DNA from: Saccoglossus kowalevskii
Taxonomy: Eukaryota > Hemichordata > Enteropneusta > Harrimaniidae
Length of the DNA stretch: 25,472 nucleotides
Direction: 5' to 3'
Assembly (NCBI RefSeq): GCF_000003605.2
Contig: NW_003109109.1
Location: 154,607-180,078, forward strand
Position 1 is the stretch's first letter, and each line of letters begins with the position of its first letter. A program made the translations under genes and the position numbers. Positions 1 to 10,900 of the stretch are shown piece by piece. A model generated the notes under the pieces. It searched no databases. It saw only the letters and a program-made list of their open reading frames with translations, and was not told the DNA's origin.

Positions 1-757
1 AAAAACAACTATAGTTTTGAATCTTACGTTGCTACATTAAATACCAAAAAAAGAATTATAAAGACGCCCTTAGAAAAAAGAATTTGTAAACAATACTGGC
101 TAAAATGAATAACACTTTTACCACTTTGCCCTAAATATCATTTAGACCGACAAAAAATCCTGACAGATATTAAATTCCCAGATAAAATCATTTCAGAAAC
201 TTGTATTCCTACTTAAGAATAGAGATGAGGAAAGGATCAAAAGCATTGGAAGTTTTATAAACAGGTGCTTCACAACACGAAATGAAATTGCATAATTTTC
301 CTTTAATGCTACTAGTACTGCTCTTTAGTTTTTGTTACATATATATTTATTGCTAACAACTGATAGAAATGGTTTTTTTCTAAAGATGCAATAAAATATT
401 ACTATTACTATATAACATGTATTAGAATATTGTCAGAATTCCCATAATTTAGAGTTGGTGTTCAATTAACCAGTTATTAAGATTAATGAGAAGGTAATTG
501 TCATCCTCCCACGGGTAATATTAAATTATTTCGATCACAATTCAGAAATAATTACGCCAACTTATAAAAGTAAAAAAGAATAATTACTGTCGAAACGTTT
601 ATCTTATTGAATTCATTGTTCGGGCAAATGAAGAGACAATGTTGGTTGAAAGTGCGTCGAGTTAGTACATTTGTAATTAATAACGTACTAGTATTCGGCA
701 GACGCATTGCTGTAAATTTACATAATTATGCTATTAACATAACAAAAGAGCATCATC
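1..757. other. AT-rich upstream intergenic region
   Basis: I see no supported exon, RNA gene or transposon in this stretch. It is AT-rich with many short stops in all frames. Its right end leads into the TATA box of the CEMIP-like gene, so distal regulatory sites may lie here, but none is recognisable. Confidence 0.6.
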
Positions 758-764
758 TATAAAA
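758..764 (+). promoter_or_regulatory. TATA box of the CEMIP-like gene
   Basis: A perfect TATAAAA lies 61 bases before the ATG at 825. Transcription would be expected to start about 30 bases downstream, near 788-790. That would leave a short leader and exclude the out-of-frame ATG at 784, which runs into a stop after eight codons. The motif and spacing are seen directly; its use as a promoter is inferred. Confidence 0.6.
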
Positions 765-824
765 CTTCACAACATCGTTTCGGATGTATCAAAGGTTTTG
801 CATGAGATAGTGTGCGTGGCAGGT

Positions 825-1933
825 ATGGATCTGAAATTATACACTGTGTTATCGTTGTATGTCTGGCAGTGGTGCGTCCACGGTCAGGATCAAGAAGGGT
901 GCCCCTATGACAACCCAGATCTTGTGAGATGGAGTAACGTGGACACGTGGGATGGGAGAATGCCAGACGATGGTCGTAGCGTGACGATTAGTAGACCGAT
1001 ATTGTTGGACATGTCGCCTCCGCCGCTTCTGTCGATAACCATTGTTCAAGGTGGCAGCCTCGTCTGGAGTGACGACGGCGACTACGAGTTGGTTACAGGG
1101 AATGTCAAAGTCGAGGGTAGTTTCCTCATCGGAGGCCCTGCTTGTAAATTTCAACATAAAGCGGTGATCACGTTAACAGGTATGACATTAAATGAAACTA
1201 AAATTTAAAAACGAATGTTTAACTTAACAATAAAATGTTGTTTTCACTCTAAAGAATTAATAAAGATGAATTTTAATAATTTGTAGTATCGTGTTAGCTA
1301 TGTTATGTTGATTATAAATGCGTGCTGAATAAATAGTACGTACGAATATAATTAGAAGCATATGCTTACATTTATTGTTAAATATTCTATCTGCCATGAT
1401 ACTAGAAACTATTTTAATTGAAGATAAATCATAATCGTTGTAAATCATATTAACATCCGACACTACTAATACACTACTCAAACTATTCCATGTCTTGGTG
1501 TATACTTATATATTGATGGTGACACACAATATCAAGCTTAATGCATTGTGACGACTAGGGTGATTCTCTTTGCGTTCATATGCGGGTACTGCAACTTTCT
1601 TTCTCTGTTGATCGCTGTATTTTCACATTATTTGAGCATTTGAAAAAAAATCAATAATGTAGCCATGTTCATGGCGGACACAAAGACCAGGGCCGATGTA
1701 TTTTAAAACACATTCATATATAACATGTATTAACGTCCGGGATTTCAACTGTATCACCAGGTAACAGTAACGACACGGACCCGCCCGAAGACGGCACATT
1801 TGGACGCAAATTCATCGGAGTAGCGGCAGGAGGGAGTCTAGAATTCCATGGAAAGGATAAACTTTCATGGACTAAGCTGAACAGAACAGTACCGGCTCTT
1901 AACTTTGATAATGGGCTAGTATACAATCACATG
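825..1933 (+). other. Signal peptide and G8 domain (exons 1-2)
   Basis: Residues 1-20 (MDLKLYTVLSLYVWQWCVHG) form a hydrophobic leader with a plausible cleavage site after Gly20. Residues ~27-165 match a G8 domain: a CPY start, then RWSNVDTWDGRMPDDG, the GGSLVW turn, a VEGSFLIGG strand and GVAAGGSLEFHG. The W..W-G-P-G pattern and the regularly spaced glycines typical of G8 are visible. G8 is the N-terminal domain of CEMIP, CEMIP2 and PKHD1L1. Exon 1 ends in phase 1 at CAG|GTATGA; exon 2 ends in phase 0 at ATG|GTAAGT. Confidence 0.88.
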
Positions 1934-4900
1934 GTAAGTCTTCACCTTCCTTGCAATCCTGGATTTACTAATTACATGTGTACCTCCTGGTGTCAATCAA
2001 GCAAAAATATAACACTGATATTCCGATAACCTATAATTGGAACTAATTTCATTTATTTTTTTTTCATTCAACTAACTCATTCACTCGACGTATCCTTAAT
2101 TCAGTCGGTACCCGATAACGCCGACCTACGATACGTTGGTCTGTATGTTACAGCATGGAATCCCAATGGTACCATGTTTGGTTTCCGGACATTTCGAGTT
2201 ACTGAATCCAGACTGTTTATTCGGGAGGCAGAGGATTATGTTTCATTCTTAGACGGTAAGTACCATGTCCACTATCTATAACTATCGTTCGTGAATATTG
2301 CCTGAGTTAATATACAATGTGTTTCAAATCTGAAGCGATATTTTCGTCTGCGCGATAAACATAACCAGCAAAATAAAATTACAACCAGTTTTATTGCATC
2401 ATCATACAAATGAGACGTTTTTGGTAAAAGCAGGTAGTTGTCAGGTATAGTAAGGACTTTTGTTTTATATAGGTATCCCCGTCGACAGTATTGTAGGAAT
2501 AGCGGTACGAAAATCATTCGGTAAAGTTGTCGATGAAGACTATGAAAATATTTATCAAGCAACTGAAAGACTGGGATCGCTTTCATTGGGAAGCTCTAAA
2601 CTGAGAGAAGTCGGTGACGTGGATGCATATGCATTTATTGCAGTTAAAGGTAATGTCTGATGCATGGATAGTAGTAAACTTATTTCACAGAGTTAGACGC
2701 TACGGTAGGGAAATATCTATGTTTCTTGTCATCATGCATTCACACTAGACACAATTGAGAGTCAGATTTTTTGAAAAAAATATATTTTCATGAAAAAAAA
2801 CAAAACAGAAACACAATTTTCATAGCATTTGAAAAACAAATAACGGACAACCACGTCGATTGTCAAATAATAAATTATTTTTTGCCTAGGCCTTACTGGA
2901 TTATAGTATGTCTTGTCATTTAGTAGGGGGGGGGGGGTGTAACAAACTGAGTTGTCACCCAAATTTAAATGGTATTATGTCAAACCACCGGTTCACATCG
3001 TCGTAATTAGCTAAGATAATGTCATTATAACATTTCCTTGATGTTGATAGGTCAAAATCACTACACAATGGAAAAGGTAGACAAATACGACGGTAAAAAA
3101 GAACAAACTGACACGGGTTTTGTAAATCGTGTCGTGGGTGACTTCCAGTTTGGCGTGCGTAGTATGTTGCGAACCGACCTCACCACTACCGTAACGAACG
3201 AACAGGTCGACTTCAGATCTCTGACCAGAGAAGCAGCATTCCCCAAAATCACCACCATCGACGATGTCACCAGTTGGAACGCAGGTATAATTTTCGATTA
3301 CAATATCTTACTCATTTTCTGCGTATTCTTTGAATGCTTATCATGGAAACAAGTTTCTTTGTACGCATTTGTTTATGACTTCGAACAAAATGTGTGTTAT
3401 ACTTTTGCCTCAAAAAATTGTCTTACAAACTGAGCTATACATTTTGCCTAATGGTATATTCATGTACTATCGATAAATACGACACATCTTTACGATATGC
3501 GGGTTACAAACCGTGTTATCATTGATTCCAGGAGACAAGGTGGTCTTCGCATCTACGGATTTCGACATGGAGCAAGCAGAGGAACTTACAGTGTATCCAT
3601 GTTTTGATTGTAATTCTTACGAATTTCGTGTAGAACGTAAGTCATTATTCTATCCAAGGTATTCTCCAAATGATGTCACGTGGTAACGACTGTTGATAGG
3701 ATCGTTAATGCACAAGCTATAATTATTATTAGTCCACGTGGCCCTTACTGGACTCCCCTCAACTAAGATTAGTATAAGAGTTTCGTATAAGAGGGCCTCA
3801 TGAATTATTATATCCTGTTTAGTTTTTGACTGAATAACGAAAACTTTGAAAATGTTTACGCAGAAAAAAACTAAATAAAAAAAAAAAAAACGGCATTCGA
3901 CGAATATATGTACCTTGATTATAGAATATAGAAATTGTTCTGATCACACAATTCATTACGTCATCATTGTTTCCAGGGCCATTCGAATTTACTCACTTTG
4001 GCAAAATTACGTCTGGGGTGGACGAAAGAGGTGAAGTGGCATTGTTGACGAGGCATATCCTCATCCAAGGACAGATGGAAAAAAGTTGTTACGACGACAA
4101 CAAGTGCTCTTTTTTTGATTACGACACGTTTGGTGGCCATTTCATGGTGAGTGTCGTCTGTAGCCCAGATTTACTTCGCGCTTAGTGTTACCGCGGAAGT
4201 TATTCGTTACGTTTATTATGTTACTCATGTTTTTGTTTACGCATGCTCACGTAAATCATTCAACATGGAACTCGCATGCGTTAATTAGCATTCCATGCGA
4301 TAATGCGCTAGATATTACATATTCGCAAAATTAAATATTGAATACATTTACATCTATTTTTCGATGTTACGTTTTATATTGAAAGGTTGCCCAAAACTAT
4401 TAACGTTTTATATTAAAAGGTTGCTCGAAACTACTTGGTTGCTCACATTGAAGGGGTGGAATTCTACCATATGGGTCAACAGCGCTATGAAGGTAAATTT
4501 AGTTCATATTTCACGCTGCATTAATGCATCATTTAAAAAAAGATTAAAAATATTGGTTGTGGGCCCAACCCTCTTTGTAGCCGCTACTAACGGACCTCAC
4601 ACTGGTATCACAACTGGAACCCCAGTTGACATGATAGTACATAATAAGGCTACGATAATTTCCGTATTTTCATAATTACTGATCACACATGAATATTAAA
4701 AACAAAACATATATTTTTGCATATTTTTAATCATTACTGAAATCAGCTCATTGAAATCACCAAATATACAGTGTGTTGAACAATTCACATATGAATAATA
4801 ACCTAAATAATAAAAGTGGATTTTACTTTTCTTCATAATAAACGAAAGAGTTTCACAATGTCGAAAACGGAAAATCTTTATCGTAGTGTTGACAAGTTTC

Positions 4901-7900
4901 AGCGAAAACACCACTGTCCAAACCCAATGAGTGTAACAAAATGAAACTCAATTCGATACTATTTGTATGTGTCGCTTCAAATACAGGAACTTTTCTCAGC
5001 AAACAGGTATACAACACGTCACAAAATACGTGTATCATGACGTATGCACCCATATACCCCCTACTGTGCTATTGTATTAATATATTTGATTTTGAATACA
5101 CAGGGCGCCATCCAGTGTTCTTTAATATGGCTGGAAGTATCGGATGTAAAGCCTATGTACAACGTAATTCCATACATAGTTCATTCTCTCGGTGTGTGTC
5201 CATCAAGGGAACATTTGGTCTATCGGTAAGTTGGAAGGCGCTATTGTTACGCACGCTGTGCATTAATTTGAACTCGCAGTATGAAATTGCGTTTTCGTGG
5301 AATTACACTGACAACAATTCCTGTCTGACAAAGTATTATCCGAGAAAGATGAACACAAACGCATAGATTTATGACGGGAGACAAACTCACATTGATTTTT
5401 ATTATTAATATACATCTCCAAGGTTGAAGACAACGTTGGATACGACGTACTTGGGCACTGTTATTTTCTCAGCGATGGCGCGGAGCAAGATAACGATATT
5501 GACGGCAACATTGGGTTAAACACGAAGTACAGTACTTTACTGCCAACTGAACGTTCGTGCGAATGGCATCGGGCAATATTTCCTGTTGACGGGGCTGGGA
5601 TGACGACCTCGTGCACTCAAAGCGAGTAAGTAGTGCATCGACAATTTATCAATATAATCATGTCCGTGGATTACGTTAGGCATGCTGAGTTTAATTACTA
5701 GTATCACGCTATGCAATCAAACCCGTAACTAACCTCATCAGGGGAGGTGTTAATTATTGAGGCAGTTATATAAAAACTGTTATAATATATGTTTCGTAAA
5801 ATATTTGTATTGTAGAATATTTAATTGGTAATACCAGACACTACGTAAAATACATACGCGTGTTGGACTATTCGTACATACAAGCACGGTCTTTTTTAGT
5901 AACTGTGATACAAGCTTGTACAAGAACAACAATTATGGTTTGACAAAATTATTGCTTACTTGTTTTCGCAGGGGCGTGTCTACATTCTGGATTGCTCACC
6001 CAAACAATATTGTTCGCAACAACGTGGCTGCTGGTTCTGTCGTAAGTAGAGTAGACATATATTACCACTATAAGCCATTTAGGAATTATTAATTTAAACA
6101 ACGTAGCACAACTAACAACAGACAAGTACATGATCAAATCAAGGAAAAAGATATATGTACCTCAATGCATGCACAAATTGATTCCCGTGTGTTATGGTCT
6201 ACACCGGATAACTTAAAGCGCGGTGGTCGTCGCGCAGCGCGTGTTCGAATTTTATGTAAATAAACAATGTATTTTACACGCGTTGCATGTACATCGCCAT
6301 GAGTCCCATATCAGGACGTAGCACGACGACTGCCGCCCTTCAAACTGAGGCCACATGAGAAAATCTTTATAACATAAATTATGACATAACGACAAGATCG
6401 TTATTATCTGGCCAAAACATGTTTAGAAGTCGTTCTTTGAACAGACATCGATGCAATGAAAGGAAGACAATTACCCGTTATCACTATCACTATTATTTAA
6501 TAGGGAGCTGGTTTCTGGTATCCCATGTTTACACAAGCAGTTGGCGAGTCAGCATTTGAATTCTTTTACACTCCTGGCAAGCCGCTCCACACCCAGATAC
6601 AAGAATTCACTAACAACGTGGCGCATTCCTCATCAGTAAGTTCTTTTGAATCATTTAATTTGCTACATCATCTACAACAGTGTAATTAATCTAAGTAAGT
6701 TCAAAGTCATAGAATAACTTAGATTACATAAACAAAATTTATGCGTGTGTGATATCTTAATCTTTCAGACGGGGTTGATGTTGGAAAATAGAATACAGAC
6801 ATCTGAACCGAGTATCGACGAGCCCGCTGCATTTCTTGCCTTCATACCATCTAACAAATACGAACCTTGGGTGGATGCCGATAACGCAGAGAAGGGCAGA
6901 GCGACCAGTCTCTTCAACCGGTAACACATTTGTTTTTTTTTGGCATAGGTGTTCATGAATCTCAATTAGAAACCGTGCCATACCCATCATTACGCGAAAT
7001 CTATGTGGATATACCACAAAACCTAACGGTCGAAATAGCTCTATTGTCTTTGTAGAGAGTCATCTTCAAAACACAATCTGCACGGTTAGATATAACTATT
7101 TGCAATGTTTATTAGTGCTCCTACAATGTTTTTACCATATCACTACCATGGTGGTTTATTTTATTGTTGCCATGGCAAGTACAATTGTTATTACCTTGTT
7201 ATCAATTCCCGTTCTCATACAGGTGTCCCTAATATACTTACATACAAAGTATCGAAGCGACTGAGTAGAAGTTTTAAAAAAAGGTCGAAACAACATATTC
7301 GCTGAAAATACAAAATTGAAAATATTGGCCCCAAAATAAACAAATATGACATACATCCACTCAAGGTATGAAATACCGAGAATCAATTAAGCTGTTAGTT
7401 TTCAAGAAGAAGATAATAACAGCAATTTCAGACACTGATTTGTAAAATATCATTGTTGACGAACGAACAAGCGACGGACGCACGCACTACGACTGAAAAT
7501 CACCTATACGAACTGCTCCGTTCGGTCATAATCGATAACAGCGGAGATAAAAAACAACATTCTGTAAAATTTTGAAATATTCACCATGCTTACCATAGAC
7601 AACGAATTGTCGGAAATTACAAAAAATTTGGCAACCATTGTTCTTTGTTCGCCTTATCGATTTCCTGACAATTTCGAAAGTCAAACAGGAAATACTGTTG
7701 CAATACTACGGTAAGTCGAATACACCAATTTTGTACTTGCTCATTATTGTACGCCCCCAACGGACGAGCACGCGCGTGTACATGACGTGCATTGGCTGGA
7801 TGGATATCATCATGTATTTTATTTTCAGATTGACAGCTTACAAAAACACTGTTCAGAATGTATACATGCGAGGCGGGGATCTTAAAATCGCATATTCATC

Positions 7901-10900
7901 GTGAGTAACCATAGTTACTGCCTTTCGTCATCTATTCTATCATCATTTACGTTAATATGCTTCTTACGTTTACAGATCTCTTAGAACATTCATCGTATTG
8001 ACGCAATGAACCCTGTAGTGCCCATTTTACACAGTGATTTAATACCTTTTTGTGACTTAACCTATAGATTATAATGGTTTCTTCCAGGTTCGGGGACTCT
8101 CCGGTAGGCGTTATGTTTGTTACCGGTGAAGATGGTATGCGTTCGATGACGGATTGCGTATTTGTAGGACAGTCGGAAAATAAAGGACTGCCCTGCTCAT
8201 ATAAAACTAAAGTGGACGGAATCACGTATACAATTGAACTTGACCATTCTGTACCAAATTCCAGAAATCCGTAAGTATATAAACATTGTCGTATGTCGGT
8301 GGGGTGGCGACGATGTTTCTCGCATAATCCCTGCTACCAAAATTCAACGCATCAAATCATGGCATAGACTCGCGAAACTTGTCTTTCAAATGCAATTGGT
8401 AAAATATTGTATTCAATTGACGATTTCCGAGATCTTGTTATAGGATTTAATGGTTGATTTAGGCGGCAACATGTTCTTGTATGCGTTATACCTCATGCGT
8501 TATATATGACGAACGGTACAGTATGCAGTGTATATTTTTTCGTTAAATGAAATTATACATTTACCGAACTTTCACAGTTATTATATATTTTGTATATTCT
8601 TTTTTTAGACATAATTCGTTGATTGGGTATCCGGTAAACGGTGGTCCAAGTCTTCTAAACTCAGTTTATTTCGATAAATACCAGAGTGAATATCACCAAG
8701 TAGATGGACTATCGCTATGGATACCGGCAGGAGGAATCGGCTTTCGTCAAAAAAACACAAATTTACCAAGTATAACTGCTTTTTCGGGCGCACAATTTGG
8801 TTTTGTTGACAAGGTAAGAGATTTATAAATTCATTTAGTTGTGCCTAGGTTGTTCACTGTCAAAGCAAAGGGGTCGTCACCTGCGCACGCGCGGGAATTG
8901 CGTCCCAGGTGACGATAACAACGCACCCTAAACGCAAAGTCTAATGGGTAGACGCTAGTTTGTAAATAACGTAATAAGTTTGTAATAAGTTCGTTTACCG
9001 CATGCGCAGATGATGACTCCCGCTTTAACAGTATTATTTCAACTGACAAACAAAATGATACTCCAATTTTCTCGCACAGTTTGACGGTAACCGTGTGTTC
9101 AACGGCAATGATTCCATCGAAGGTTTCACGAATCTTGGAGGTGACCAACTAACAAATTTCTACGACGCTGATGGCGGAGTGACTGGCTACCCTGACACAA
9201 CTGTGGTGAAGAATCATCCCTTTTTGACCACACCACGCTGCATATTCCGTGACAATTGGCAGATGAGTATTTGTCCATATCACTATTCCCTGGTAAATAC
9301 ATAACTATCTGCGAGTTTATTAGGTTTATTGCACACATATCACCATATAAATGTACTTGGATTCAATACAATAATATACTCCCAGCGCAACAAAGGCCTT
9401 CACTTTCTACTTTACAGATATTTACATACACTTTAATGGCCCCTGAATCCAAGCAGCCAATCAATGAGCACAGTGCGCAACAATTTCATTTGAAAACGTT
9501 CCAATCTTATCCAATCGTCGCTATGAGTCATATATCAAACAGGGTGCGACGCTACGACCACCGCCCTTTAATTTCGTTTTTATTGGGATTCCGATTTCTT
9601 ACGCGTATTTCCGATTTTAATTTTATTTGCAGTTAGACCTGAGTGTCGCTGGCACTGGCAATGTGTTCATGATGAGAGATGATGCACCCGGACACAGTTT
9701 TGGGCTGAATGGTAAATATTCGGAAAATGACCATTTCGTATCTATCTTGTAAACGCTTTATTGTGTTATTTCGATATTTTATTTCAATCTATTTTCAAGT
9801 TGCAATAAAATTACACATTTTTCTACATTATAGATGTATTTTGGAATGACTTTTTACTAATAAACGGCAAAACGTACACATTGCATTTCAACGTCAGTCC
9901 ACCCACGTGGCTGGATTTGAAGTTCTCATTCGCTTACGGTCACAGGTATGTTTAAGTAACATTTTCTGCTAAATATCACAACAAATTGGTATCCACGAAA
10001 ATCTCGCATCCGAATAACTGTCGTGTCAATGAATAATTGAATTAAATCAAACCACCAAAAATCACTTGATATAAGAATTACGTATTTCTTCGTAGCGGTG
10101 ATTGGGTGAGAATTGGCCTCTGTTATCCCAAAGACGTCGACGGGTTTATCTTCTCTGACGACAGAACGCCTGTATCTAGTCTGGCTGAGGTGGATGCTGA
10201 TGAGACTGGGGGCGTATATTATTGGGATTCAGCAATTGGGTGAGTTATACTAAAATGGGACCATGCACCACTAACACGATTTACTGCAATAAAATTACCC
10301 ATAAATTGTTTTATTAACGGGAACACATATACCCTTACAAATGTAGAAGAACACCGTTATTTTATCTTCAAGCGTGAACGACCGGTTATCCCGAATTATA
10401 AAATATTCTATTCTATTGTAGGTTACTGTTTATCAAGATTGTTAGCGAGTCCCCAGATGATGGTAAAATGTTTGAATGTAATTCAGATGCCCAGTGCCCA
10501 ACAGTGAAGATCAAACGTATAGGCGGGAGTGACGTTGCATGCGATTGCACAATAGATGCGTATGGCCCATATGCTGAAGAGCCCGAGGTTTGTAAAATGT
10601 TGTCACTATGTTGTTGAAGACACGTGTAACAAATCGCTTGTAACAATGATACGGTATTGTCATTGCTATGTTGTTTATTGACGTTTTCACACATCTGTCA
10701 GAATCGCGTGACCCCCCCCCCAAAAAAAAACACACATTTAAATGTCACTGTCGTCGAAAGTAAATAAATATTTATTCCATTTTCTCACAGACTTCACCAA
10801 AGCTTGAAGAACTGTCGTTAAGCAACACATATGCAATCATGGTATGTAATTACGAGGTTGTTTGACCGCATATACGTTTTCGATTCAAGAAAACCAAGGT

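Larger units (their letters stand above)
3977..9711 (+). other. Parallel beta-helix (PbH1) region of the CEMIP core (exons 7-18)
   Basis: Residues ~399-956 follow the CEMIP beta-helix. Landmarks in order: DERGEVALLTRHILIQG (exon 7), GVEFYHMGQQRYEGRHP (exons 8-9), SFSRCVSIKGTFGL (exon 9), VGYDVLGHCYFLSDG (exon 10), VSTFWIAHPNNIVRNNVAAGS (exon 11), GFWYPMF (exon 12), LTAYKNTVQNVYMRGGD (exon 14), then DADGGVTGYPDTTVVKNHPFL (exon 17) and NVFMMRDDAPGHSFGLNG (exons 17-18). All twelve exons splice in phase. Joining exon 17 directly to exon 18 reproduces the vertebrate spacing almost residue for residue. One change stands out: the family's PIHFH-like motif reads PVFFN here. Confidence 0.82.

Noticed and set aside
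798-824. Longer N-terminus starting at TTG 798
   Set aside because: The codon is not ATG and a proper ATG with a signal peptide follows at 825. Starting at 825 also fits the TATA spacing.
4364-4675. Single 103-codon open frame
   Set aside because: It runs through intron 7, exon 8 in the wrong frame and intron 8. The correct frame of exon 8 gives the conserved YHMGQQ motif.
9418-9543. Extra constitutive exon between exons 17 and 18
   Set aside because: Skipping it restores the CEMIP spacing almost exactly, and its end is transposon-derived. Kept only as a possible rare cassette.
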